A stretch of DNA of 15,964 bases, from positions 1-15,964 of the forward strand of contig JBKPCV010000001.1 of the NCBI GenBank assembly GCA_046727575.1, in the 5' to 3' direction. This DNA is from DASPTH01 sp046727575 (GTDB taxonomy: Bacteria; Actinomycetota; Acidimicrobiia; IMCC26256; DASPTH01). Below, in pieces: positions 1 through 6,896 of the stretch. Made by a program: the position numbers and the translations under genes. The first letter of the stretch is position 1; each line of letters starts with the position of its first letter. Below the pieces are notes generated by a model that had not been told where the DNA came from, made no database searches, and was given only the letters and a program-made list of their open reading frames with translations.

Positions 1-416
1 GGACGACGCACGACGACATCGCGACCTTGCTCGATTTCGTGGTCAAGCATGACCTCGTCGGCAGCGTCGATCCGGTGCAGTACACGATCCGTCTCCTCCT
101 CCCCGAAGGATCGCTGCTGCTCGGCCATCCCGACCTCGTCCCCTACGTCGGCACGTGGGACGAGGCGAGGCTGTCGTACTCGTGGGCGCACCCGGATCCG
201 GAGATCGACGAGCTCCAGCAGCGGCTCACCGCGCTCGTCGAAGCGAGCGTCGGCCGGGGCGAGCCGATCGCCGACACGTACGCTCGGGTGCGGGCAGCGG
301 TCGGCGTGGCGACGGTCGACGTCGCGCCGGACGTGACCGATCAGCCGCGGCTCACCGAGAGCTGGTTCTGTTGCGCCGAACCCACCGGGACCCAACTCGA
401 GGCGGTAGCTCGATGA
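1..416 (+). CDS. CCAEP-tail radical SAM protein, C-terminal part (5' truncated)
   Basis: The open frame runs from the left edge (first full codon at base 3) to TGA at 414-416, so only about the last 137 residues are present. The radical SAM core, with its CxxxCxxC cluster motif, would lie outside the window. The visible part holds a SPASM-less accessory region (QYTIRLLLPEGSLLL, then LSYSWAHPDPEIDELQ) and ends with the tail ESWFCCAEPTG. That tail is the hallmark of the family named CUAEP/CCAEP-tail radical SAM (seleno)protein. Some members carry selenocysteine at the second position of the tail; here both codons are Cys (TGT TGC, bases 370-375), so this is the cysteine form. The reaction of the family is not known to me. 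The stop overlaps the next gene (ATGA), so the two are probably co-translated. The ATG-like codons near base 27 are not the real start. Confidence 0.75.
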   Translation, partial: TTHDDIATLLDFVVKHDLVGSVDPVQYTIRLLLPEGSLLLGHPDLVPYVGTWDEARLSYSWAHPDPEIDELQQRLTALVEASVGRGEPIADTYARVRAAVGVATVDVAPDVTDQPRLTESWFCCAEPTGTQLEAVAR

Positions 417-823
417 CGACCGGCAGCGACTTCAACGAGCAGATGATCGAGCAGTTCCGCGCCAACGGTGGCCGGCTCGACACCGGGCCGGTATCGCTCC
501 TGCTGCTCACGACGACCGGAGCACGAACCGGCCTCCCGCGGGTGACCCCGCTCGCCGCGTTGGAAGACGACGAAACGCTGTACGTCCTCGCGTCGTACGG
601 AGGTGCGCCCGCGAACCCGGCGTGGTTCCGCAACATCGTCGCCAATCCCATCGTCACTGTGGAGCACGCGGGCGAGCGCTACCAAGCGAAGGCGACGGTT
701 GCGCCCGACGCGGAACGCGACCGACTGTTCGAACGTGCCGTCGAGCGCGTGTCGCAATTCGGCGAGTATCAAACCAAGACGAAGCGCAAGATCCCCGTCG
801 TCACGCTCGAGCGCGTCGGGTAG
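413..823 (+). CDS. Ddn-like nitroreductase / F420-type deazaflavin-dependent oxidoreductase
   Basis: The product is 136 residues, about the usual length of the Ddn / TIGR00026 split beta-barrel family. The family signature is clear: LLLLTTTGARTGLPRVTPLA near residues 29-48, then YVLASYGGAPANPAWFRNIVANP near 57-79, and a C-terminal RKIPVVTLER. Known members use reduced coenzyme F420 (or sometimes other flavins) to reduce quinones or nitro compounds in the cytoplasm or at the membrane face. The substrate cannot be read from the sequence. The start chosen is the ATG at 413, which overlaps the TGA of the radical SAM gene by four bases; a longer frame upstream is non-homologous read-through. The tight coupling suggests a shared pathway with the radical SAM protein, but this is inference. 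Confidence 0.85.
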   Translation: MTTGSDFNEQMIEQFRANGGRLDTGPVSLLLLTTTGARTGLPRVTPLAALEDDETLYVLASYGGAPANPAWFRNIVANPIVTVEHAGERYQAKATVAPDAERDRLFERAVERVSQFGEYQTKTKRKIPVVTLERVG

Positions 824-834
824 CCAACCGCCTC

Positions 835-842
835 AAGGAGGT
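835..842 (+). promoter_or_regulatory. Strong Shine-Dalgarno for the VOC gene
   Basis: AAGGAGGT lies five bases before the ATG at 848 and is almost a full anti-16S match. It fixes the start of the VOC gene and is much stronger than the ribosome binding sites at most other starts here. This suggests high translation of this gene relative to the two genes before it. Confidence 0.85.
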
Positions 843-847
843 CCGCC

Positions 848-1315
848 ATGGTGAATCCGGTCCCCGAGGGATACACCGTCGTCAGCCCGTACCTTGCGAT
901 CAAGGGTGCGGCGGACGCGATGGAGTTCTACAAGGACGTCTTCGGTGCAACGGAGCTCGTGCGCATGCCGCAGCCGGACGGCAAGATCGGCCATGCCGAG
1001 CTCCGGTTCGGCGACTCGGTCGTGATGCTCGCCGACGAGTTCCCCGACATGGGACATCGGAGCCCGAAGTCGCTCGGTGGCACACCGGTCACGTTCAACG
1101 TCTATGTCGACGACGCCGATGCGGTCGTCGATCGCGCCGTCGCCGCCGGTGCCACGATCGTCCAGCCGATCGAGAACCGCTTCTACGGCGATCGATCCGC
1201 GCAGATCGTCGATCCGTGGGGTCACCAGTGGAACGTCGCCACGCACATCGAGGACGTGTCGCCGGAGGAGATGCAGCGCCGCGCCGCGGAGATGATGAGC
1301 CAGAGTCAGGGCTGA
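848..1315 (+). CDS. VOC family protein (PhnB-like glyoxalase/bleomycin-resistance fold)
   Basis: The product is 155 residues in the glyoxalase/dioxygenase fold. Two beta-alpha-beta modules are visible: VSPYLAIKGAADAMEFYKDVFGATE (about residues 12-36), with GHAELRFGDSVVMLADE (48-64), and VTFNVYVDDADAVVDRAVAAGA (81-102), with RFYGDRSAQIVDPWGHQWNVATH (111-133). The phrase FYGDR...DPWGHxW is typical of the PhnB-like subgroup often annotated as glyoxalase or DNA-binding 3-demethylubiquinone-like protein. Metal-binding candidates are His49 and the acidic residues of the second module. Family members range from isomerases to antibiotic-binding proteins, so no substrate is assigned. It lies 24 bases after the Ddn-like gene and is probably in the same transcript. 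It converges on the HAD gene, with 12 bases between the stops. Confidence 0.88.
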   Translation: MVNPVPEGYTVVSPYLAIKGAADAMEFYKDVFGATELVRMPQPDGKIGHAELRFGDSVVMLADEFPDMGHRSPKSLGGTPVTFNVYVDDADAVVDRAVAAGATIVQPIENRFYGDRSAQIVDPWGHQWNVATHIEDVSPEEMQRRAAEMMSQSQG

Positions 1316-1327
1316 CTCGAGCGACGC

Positions 1328-1900
1328 TCACCCGAGCAGACCGTCGGCTCGCAGCACGTCGGCGAGGAGCGCCGCGTCGACGAACAGAGTGGCGACGAGG
1401 CCGGCCTCGCGCGCCGCATCGACGTGCGCGGGTGAGTCGTCCACGAAGAAGAGCGAGCTCGGCCGGCGGTCGAGCAGGTCGCAGACGAGCGCGTAGACGG
1501 CAGGATCGGGCTTCGCGATGCCGAGCTCGGCCGAGTTGAAGATCACGTCGAACTCGTCGACGATGCGGAGCTGTTCGAGGTCGTCGGCCAAGCGTGACGT
1601 GCCGTTCGTGAGGAGCCCCACGCGGGCGCGTGTCCGGACGTCGCGCACGAGACGCAGTACCGCGTCGTTGACCTCGCCGCGTGACGCCGACCACGCGGCG
1701 ACCGCGGCCGCCGACTCCTTCCCGAGCCGGCGAAGCACCTCGGCGCGCCATTCCTCGTCGGTAATCCGACCCGTGACCGCCTGGTCGAGCAGTCCCGGCT
1801 CGAACGCGACCGCGGCTACGTCTGGCCAGGCGCCGTCGCCCGGAAACCGGCGCACCACCCCGTCGAGGTCGAAGAGCGCGACCTCGATCCGCGTCGTCAA
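1328..1900 (-). CDS. HAD-superfamily hydrolase
   Basis: This is a 190-residue cytoplasmic phosphatase-like protein of HAD subfamily IA. All four motifs are present: motif I DLDGV (Asp11 nucleophile, Asp13 acid/base), motif II LLTNGT (97-101 region), the motif III lysine in IAKPDP (Lys130), and motif IV FFVDDS (Asp154, Asp155). A helical cap (about residues 30-85) with FEPGLLDQAVTGRITDEEW resembles the haloacid dehalogenase / epoxide hydrolase N-terminal-like group. The substrate is unknown and is probably a small phosphorylated metabolite. The start is TTG at 1900-1898, overlapping the aconitase stop (TTGA), so it is very likely translated by coupling from acn. Linkage to aconitase suggests a housekeeping or metabolite-repair role, but that is speculative. 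Confidence 0.87.
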   Translation of the reverse strand: MTTRIEVALFDLDGVVRRFPGDGAWPDVAAVAFEPGLLDQAVTGRITDEEWRAEVLRRLGKESAAAVAAWSASRGEVNDAVLRLVRDVRTRARVGLLTNGTSRLADDLEQLRIVDEFDVIFNSAELGIAKPDPAVYALVCDLLDRRPSSLFFVDDSPAHVDAAREAGLVATLFVDAALLADVLRADGLLG

Positions 1901-4173
1901 CCGCCGCGCAACACGTTGAGCGCGGATCCGGCTCGGAACCAGGCGATGTGCTCGTCGGACATCGTGTGCGTCGTGCTGATCTCGTCGGTCTCGCCATTCG
2001 CGTGGTGCAGCTCGACCGTGACCGGTTTGCCGGGCGCGAGTTGGGCGAGACCGACGATGTCGACGGTGTCGTCAGCGAGAACGCGGTCGTAGTCGTCGGG
2101 GTTCGAGAATGTGAGCGCGAGGAGACCCTGCTTCTTCAGGTTGGCCTCGGCGATCCGAGCGAACGAGCGAGCGATGATCGCGACGCCGTTCATGAAGCGA
2201 GGCTCCATCGCCGCGTGCTCGCGCGACGAGCCCTCGCCGTAGTTCTCGTCGCCGATCGCCACCCATTGGATGCCGGCTTCCTTGTATTCGCGGGCCAGGT
2301 CAGGCAGGGGTTTCTCGGATCCGTCACGCGCGTCCACACCGACCCCCGGCCCGCTGGGCGCGAACGCGTTGTTCGCGCCGATGAACAGATTCCGCGAGAT
2401 GTTCGTGAGGTGACCACGGAAGCGGAGCCAGGGCCCGGCGGGTGAGACGTGATCGGTCGTGGTCTTGCCGACCGCCTTCACCAGCACCCGCAGGCCGGCG
2501 TAGTCGCGCCCGTCCCACGCAGGGAACGGCTCGAGCAGCTCGAGCCGCTCCGAGTCGGGCTGCACGATGACTTCAACCGTCTCGGGGTCCTCGGCCGGAG
2601 CCAGGAAACCCGACTCGCCGGGATCGAAGCCCTTCGCCGGGAGTTCGTCGGCTTCCGGCGGTTCGAGCACGACGCGATCGCCACTCGGCGTGATGAGCGG
2701 CTCGTGCACGAAGTCGACGTCGAGCCGCCCGGTGAGCGCCATCGCGGTGACGGTCTCCGGTGAGCCGATGAACGACAGCGTCGCGGTATTCCCGTCGTTG
2801 CGCGCCGGGAAGTTACGGTTGAACGAGGACACGATCGTGTTGCGCTCGCCCTTTTCGATGTCGTCACGGTGCCACTGACCGATGCACGGCCCGCACGCGT
2901 TGGCGAGCACGGTCGCGCCGATTCCCCCGAGATCCTCGAGCAGGCCGTCTCGTTCGATGGTGGCTCGGACCTGCTCCGACCCGGGCGTGATGAGCAGCGG
3001 CGACTTCACCGTGAGCCCCGCCGCCCGTGCCTGTCGCGCCACGTGCGCGGCGCGGCCGATGTCCTCATACGACGAGTTGGTGCAGGAACCGACGAGCGCA
3101 TAGCGGATGTCAACCGGGTAGCCCTCTTCCTGCGCCGCTTGCCCCACTTCCGCGATGGGTCGGTCGAGATCGGGCGTGTGGGGACCGACGAGGTGCGGAC
3201 CCAGCTCGTCGAGCTCGATGTCGATGACACGGTCGAAGAAGCGCTCGGGATCGGCGACTACCTCAGGATCGATGCGAAGGTGGTCCGCGTGCTCGTTGGC
3301 CAGGTCGGCAATCGCCTCCCGGCCGGTCGCCTTCAGGTAGGCCTCCGAGCGCTCGTCGTAGCCGAAGATCGAGCAGGTGGCGCCGATCTCTGCTCCCATG
3401 TTGCAGATCGTCGCCTTCCCCGTGGCCGAGATCGACTCGGCCCCTTCGCCGAAGTATTCGACGATGGCACCCGTGCCGCCCTTCACCGTGAGGATGCCGG
3501 CGACCTTGAGGATCACGTCCTTCGCCGCCGCCCACCCCGAAAGCGAGCCGTGCAAGTGCACACCGATGAGCAACGGCACCCGCGTGTTGAACGGCCATCC
3601 CGCCATGACGTCGACGGCATCGGCGCCGCCGACGCCGATGGCGACCATGCCGAGTCCCCCGGCATTCGGTGTGTGGCTGTCGGTGCCGATCATCATCCCG
3701 CCGGGGAACGCGTACTGCTCGAGGACGACCTGGTGGATGATTCCGGAGCCCGGCTTCCAGAATCCGGCGCCGTACTTGGCCGACACCGTGCGGAGGAAGT
3801 CGTACACCTCGGAGTTGACGTCGAGGGCGCTGCGAAGGTCGATTTCGGCGCCCACCCGCGCCTGGATGAGGTGATCGCAGTGGACCGTCGTCGGGACCTG
3901 GACACGCGGCAGCCTCGCGGTCATGAACTGCAGCAGCGCCATCTGCGCGGTGGCGTCCTGCATGGCCACCCGGTCAGGCCGGTAATCGGCATAGTCGACC
4001 CCGCGTTTCGCGCCGATCGTGGCCGGATTCTCGGCGTGAGCGAACAGCACCTTCTCGGCGAACGTCAGCGGGCGGCCGAGGCGCTGACGCGCGTCGCTGA
4101 CCACGCCGGGGTACTTCGCATAGACGGCTTCGACGAGGTCGATCGGCGTGGTGGGCTCGACACGCTCCTCCAT
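1897..4173 (-). CDS. acn: Aconitate hydratase, mitochondrial-type
   Basis: The enzyme interconverts citrate and isocitrate in the TCA cycle through a [4Fe-4S] cluster. The product is 758 residues, the length of the mitochondrial (ACO2-like) class rather than the roughly 900 residues of AcnA/IRP1 enzymes. Class-specific stretches include VPTTVHCDHLIQA (93-105), MIGTDSHTPNAGGLGMVAIG (161-180) and VAGILTVKGGTGAIVEYFG (224-242). The cluster ligands are Cys364 (VGSCTNSS), Cys427 and Cys430 (ACGPCIGQWH), with the same 63 + 3 spacing as pig aconitase (358/421/424). The C-terminal swivel domain retains GDENYGEGSSREHAA, with the catalytic Ser and Arg. The ATG start is supported by GAGGAG six bases upstream. 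It overlaps the HAD gene and is divergent from NDH-2. The family assignment is very secure. Confidence 0.96.
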   Translation of the reverse strand: MEERVEPTTPIDLVEAVYAKYPGVVSDARQRLGRPLTFAEKVLFAHAENPATIGAKRGVDYADYRPDRVAMQDATAQMALLQFMTARLPRVQVPTTVHCDHLIQARVGAEIDLRSALDVNSEVYDFLRTVSAKYGAGFWKPGSGIIHQVVLEQYAFPGGMMIGTDSHTPNAGGLGMVAIGVGGADAVDVMAGWPFNTRVPLLIGVHLHGSLSGWAAAKDVILKVAGILTVKGGTGAIVEYFGEGAESISATGKATICNMGAEIGATCSIFGYDERSEAYLKATGREAIADLANEHADHLRIDPEVVADPERFFDRVIDIELDELGPHLVGPHTPDLDRPIAEVGQAAQEEGYPVDIRYALVGSCTNSSYEDIGRAAHVARQARAAGLTVKSPLLITPGSEQVRATIERDGLLEDLGGIGATVLANACGPCIGQWHRDDIEKGERNTIVSSFNRNFPARNDGNTATLSFIGSPETVTAMALTGRLDVDFVHEPLITPSGDRVVLEPPEADELPAKGFDPGESGFLAPAEDPETVEVIVQPDSERLELLEPFPAWDGRDYAGLRVLVKAVGKTTTDHVSPAGPWLRFRGHLTNISRNLFIGANNAFAPSGPGVGVDARDGSEKPLPDLAREYKEAGIQWVAIGDENYGEGSSREHAAMEPRFMNGVAIIARSFARIAEANLKKQGLLALTFSNPDDYDRVLADDTVDIVGLAQLAPGKPVTVELHHANGETDEISTTHTMSDEHIAWFRAGSALNVLRGG

Positions 4174-4179
4174 GACGCG

Positions 4180-4185
4180 CTCCTC
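4180..4185 (-). promoter_or_regulatory. Shine-Dalgarno for aconitase
   Basis: GAGGAG on the minus strand lies six bases before the ATG at 4173-4171 and supports that start. The 104-base region between this gene and NDH-2 (4174-4277) must hold both divergent promoters. I see no convincing -35/-10 pair on either strand there. Confidence 0.7.
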
Positions 4186-4277
4186 GCTTCGTGGTGATGC
4201 CGTCTCCTCCCAAGGCTACGTCGTCCTCCTCGGCGACCCGTCACTGGGGTGCACGATTCCGACGAGAGCGAAAGACT

Positions 4278-5564
4278 GTGACGGTGGCGACCCCGCACGT
4301 CGTGATCATCGGCGCCGGATTCGGTGGTCTCACCGCCGCTCGTTCGCTCGCACGCAAGCCGGTCGACGTCACCTTGATCGACCAGCACAACTTCCACACC
4401 TTCTCGCCGTTGCTGTACCAGGTGGCGACGGCGGGTCTCGCGCCCGACGACATCGCGCCGAGCGTGCGCGGCGTCGTGCGCAAGGACCCGAACGTTCGGT
4501 TCCACATGGAGCGCGTCTTCGGCGTCGATTTCAACGCGCACCAGGTGCTCGTGGTCGACGGCGAACCGATCACCTACGACTACCTCGTGCTGGCAGCTGG
4601 CGCAGTCAGCAGCGACTTCAACGTCCCGGGCGTCAACGAGCACGCGTTGCCCCTCAAGTCACTCGAGGACGCAACCGTCGTCCGGGGCAGAGTGCTGCAA
4701 CGCTTCGAAGCCGCCGACCGCAACCCGGCGCTCGTCGACGACGGCGAGCTCCGGTTCGTCGTGGCGGGGGGAGGCCCCACCGGGGTCGAGCTCAGCGGCG
4801 CGCTCACGGAACTGTTCACCAAAGTGCTCGCCAAGGACTTCGACCGCGCGCACCTCGGCCGCGGCGAAGTCGTCTGCATCGAGGCGGGCCCTTCCCTCCT
4901 GAGCGCGTTCTCGCCGACGTCACGCGCTGAGGCTGTCTTCGAGCTGGAAGCGCGCGGCGTGCAGGTTCGCCTCAACGTGCCCATCACATCGGTCGATGCC
5001 GACGGTGTGCAACTGGCCGACGGCACGCATCTCGCGTCGAAAACAGTGATCTGGTGCGCGGGAGTGAAGGCGCATCCGCTCGCGGACGCGCTTCGCCTGC
5101 CGCAGACGCCGCGCGGCGAGATCGAGGTCGGGCACGACCTCAGTGTCTCCGGACATCCGGAGGTGTTCGTCATCGGGGATCTTGGTGCGGGCCGTGATCG
5201 AAAGGGCCGCCCCTACCCGCAACTCGCGCCCGTCGCGATGCAGCAGGCGCGCCATGTGTCGCGCAGCATCCTCCGCCGCGTGCGCGGGCGAGGGACGCGT
5301 CGATTTCGCTACGTCGACAAGGGGACGATGGCCACGATCGGCCGGCGGTCGGCCGTCGCCGAACTACCACTCGGCATTCGGCTCGCGGGAACGCTCGGAT
5401 GGCTGAGCTGGCTCGGACTGCACCTCGTGTTCCTCATCGGCTTCCGAAACCGGCTGGTCGTACTCGTGAACTGGGTCTGGAACTACTTCACGTGGGACCG
5501 CGGCAATCGCATCATCATCCCGCCCGAGCCGGCTCCCTCGAAGCGAGCAGCAGGAACGGGTTGA
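4278..5564 (+). CDS. Type II NADH dehydrogenase (NDH-2), NAD(P)/FAD-dependent oxidoreductase
   Basis: This is a single-subunit, non-proton-pumping NADH:quinone oxidoreductase on the inner face of the membrane. The 428-residue product has an N-terminal FAD-binding Rossmann motif VVIIGAGFGGLTAAR (8-22), a second dinucleotide motif VVAGGGPTGVELSG (161-174), a VFVIGDLGA FAD contact (297-304) and a quinone-site PQLAPVAMQQARH (314-326). YVDKGTMATIG (345-355) is strongly typical of NDH-2. The C-terminal hydrophobic/aromatic stretch (WLSWLGLHLVFLIGF to WVWNYFTW, about 375-407) matches the membrane anchor of the family. GTG at 4278 is chosen because the glycine-rich loop then starts near residue 8, as is usual; a GTG at 4284 and longer versions are possible, and the ribosome binding site is weak. 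It is divergent from aconitase and converges on the Rrf2 gene 14 bases away. Confidence 0.92.
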   Translation: MTVATPHVVIIGAGFGGLTAARSLARKPVDVTLIDQHNFHTFSPLLYQVATAGLAPDDIAPSVRGVVRKDPNVRFHMERVFGVDFNAHQVLVVDGEPITYDYLVLAAGAVSSDFNVPGVNEHALPLKSLEDATVVRGRVLQRFEAADRNPALVDDGELRFVVAGGGPTGVELSGALTELFTKVLAKDFDRAHLGRGEVVCIEAGPSLLSAFSPTSRAEAVFELEARGVQVRLNVPITSVDADGVQLADGTHLASKTVIWCAGVKAHPLADALRLPQTPRGEIEVGHDLSVSGHPEVFVIGDLGAGRDRKGRPYPQLAPVAMQQARHVSRSILRRVRGRGTRRFRYVDKGTMATIGRRSAVAELPLGIRLAGTLGWLSWLGLHLVFLIGFRNRLVVLVNWVWNYFTWDRGNRIIIPPEPAPSKRAAGTG

Positions 5565-5578
5565 CCAACGCGCCGCCG

Positions 5579-6034
5579 TCAGTGCGGTTTCCACGCCTCG
5601 GGATCGTCGAGGAGCCGCTCGACTGAACGGGGCAGTCGGCCGGCCACGACGTCGGCGATCGTGACCTTCTCCAGCACGTTGCGCAGCGCCGCGCGCACGG
5701 CGACCCAGACCTGCGGGAGACACTCCGCGCTGCCCTCGTACGCCAGATTCTCGGGGCGCACGTCGCGGACCGCCGCCAGGGGACCTTCCATCGCGCGCAT
5801 CACGTCGGCCAGCGTGATGCTGTTCGCCGGTCGGGCGAGACGCGACCCGCCGTCCGCGCCCCGCTGAGTCGCCACGATCCCGGCGCGTCGCAAGTCGTTG
5901 AGGATGTTGTCGAGGAAGTGCCGCGGGATTCCCTGCGCCTCGGCGATCCGGTCGGCCTTCACCAGACCGCCGTCGGCAGCGCCGAGCTCGGCGACCGCGC
6001 GCACCGCGTAGTCCGTCTTCGCCGTCACGTTCAT
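5579..6034 (-). CDS. Rrf2-family transcriptional regulator
   Basis: This 151-residue DNA-binding protein has the Rrf2 architecture: MNVTAKTDYAVRAVAELG (1-18), a winged helix with recognition segment GIPRHFLDNILNDLRRAGIV (35-54) and the wing RGADGGSRLARPA (58-70), then ITLADVMRAMEGPLA. Members such as IscR, NsrR and RsrR carry a [2Fe-2S] or [4Fe-4S] cluster on three cysteines. Here the only cysteine is Cys105 (SAECLPQVW), so a normal three-Cys cluster is not possible. It may sense through one thiol, use other ligands, or be cluster-free like CymR. It is the last gene of the minus-strand run that starts with ccmA, 46 bases after the MpaB-like gene, and may have its own promoter there. Its targets are unknown; autoregulation or control of the upstream operon is plausible. 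Confidence 0.92.
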   Translation of the reverse strand: MNVTAKTDYAVRAVAELGAADGGLVKADRIAEAQGIPRHFLDNILNDLRRAGIVATQRGADGGSRLARPANSITLADVMRAMEGPLAAVRDVRPENLAYEGSAECLPQVWVAVRAALRNVLEKVTIADVVAGRLPRSVERLLDDPEAWKPH

Positions 6035-6080
6035 GACGCGAGCAACCCTACATGTTCAGTTCTTCGACCAGATTGGTTGG
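6035..6080 (-). promoter_or_regulatory. Intergenic leader of the rrf2 gene, weak promoter candidate
   Basis: This 46-base gap is the longest in the minus-strand run downstream of ccmA. On the minus strand it holds a TANNNT-like -10 (TAGGGT, 6050-6045) ten bases before the ATG, and a short inverted repeat ACCA-atc-TGGT further upstream. No good -35 is seen. It could be an internal promoter or operator for the Rrf2 gene, but the evidence is thin. Confidence 0.3.
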
Positions 6081-6890
6081 TTAAGCCGCGACGCGCTCGT
6101 GCGCAGCTCGGACGATCGGTGGGGTCCGCGTCATGAGGTTCAGCGCGCGACTGAGCGGATACAACGCGGCGCGCACCGGCAGTCCGGCCCCGGGGACCCA
6201 TGGCAGCCGGTACATCCTGCGGGCGTATCCGGGCAGGATCGAGATCGCGGCGGTGGTCGGAACGACCCACAGCGGTCGGTATTGCGGCGGCATCGGGGGG
6301 AAGAGCACGACGCGCAGCCCATCGAACGCGGCGGGCGTCGCCTGCAATGTGGGCCGGACCGAGCGGAGGAACTCGCGCACCTCGCCGTACGACTGCGGCG
6401 CCAGGTCCGGCGGCAGCTCCACCAGCTCCGCGACGCGCGCCATCTCGACCACGTACCGATCGGCGTCTTCGTCGGAGAGGCGTCCGGCAAACGTCCGGTA
6501 GACGAGAATGAACGACTCGAGCTCGACCGCGTGGATCCACAACAGCAGATCCGGGTCGTTGGCGGCATAGGTGCGCCCCGTCACCGGGTCGACGCCATGG
6601 ATTCGCGAGTGGACGCGCCGGACCCGCTCGCAGGCTGCTTCCGCGGTCGCGGTGTCGCCGTAGATGGTGTTCATCACGAAGCTCGTCGTGCGGTCCAGCC
6701 GTCCCCAGGGGTCCTCCCGAAACTTGCTGTACTGGTCGACCGCGGCCATCGCGCGCGGCTCGAGCGCTTGTACCAGGAGCGCTCGCATGCCACCGATGAG
6801 CATCACCGGGTCGGCATGGATGTGCCACGCAACACTGTCCGGTCCGAACAACCCCATGTCGGCGCGTGCGGGTCGTGGTCCAGGGGTCAC
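6081..6890 (-). CDS. MpaB/DUF2236 oxygenase-family protein (Lcp-like fold)
   Basis: The 269-residue product matches the ER-bound oxygenase MpaB / rubber oxygenase Lcp catalytic domain (DUF2236). Typical features are the N-terminal GLFGPDSVAWHIHADPVMLIGG (13-34), the YGDTATAEAACERVRRVHSRIHG region (77-99), and YAANDPDLLLWIHAVELESF (108-127), where His120 is a candidate proximal haem ligand by analogy with Lcp. YRTFAGRLSDEDADRYVVEM (131-150) also belongs to the family. Lcp is a b-type haem oxygenase that cleaves polyisoprene; most bacterial DUF2236 proteins have no known substrate. No signal peptide is seen, so it is probably cytoplasmic. GTG at 6890 is chosen because it follows the cyclophilin stop by six bases; ATG at 6857 (MGLFGPDS) is a good alternative. 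Co-location with haem-handling ccm genes fits a haem enzyme, but this is inference. Confidence 0.85.
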   Translation of the reverse strand: MTPGPRPARADMGLFGPDSVAWHIHADPVMLIGGMRALLVQALEPRAMAAVDQYSKFREDPWGRLDRTTSFVMNTIYGDTATAEAACERVRRVHSRIHGVDPVTGRTYAANDPDLLLWIHAVELESFILVYRTFAGRLSDEDADRYVVEMARVAELVELPPDLAPQSYGEVREFLRSVRPTLQATPAAFDGLRVVLFPPMPPQYRPLWVVPTTAAISILPGYARRMYRLPWVPGAGLPVRAALYPLSRALNLMTRTPPIVRAAHERVAA

Positions 6891-6896
6891 GCGGCT

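Noticed and set aside
370..375. Selenocysteine codon in the CCAEP tail
   Set aside because: The codons are TGT TGC; there is no in-frame TGA before the final stop at 414-416.
1316..1345. Possible terminator between the VOC and HAD genes (gagcg-a-cgctc)
   Set aside because: The five-base arms have a one-base loop and no T-run follows, so a stable hairpin is not plausible.
1095..1997. A 300-codon minus-strand frame across the VOC and HAD genes
   Set aside because: The Arg/Pro/Ala-rich product is a shadow of two genes that have clear family motifs.
2869..4197. A 442-codon open frame on the + strand
   Set aside because: It is antisense to the conserved aconitase and shows no recognisable motif.
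6066..6083. Tandem TTGG-like run at the end of the MpaB-like gene
   Set aside because: Only two units (ggttggtt) and no matching partner near; probably chance.
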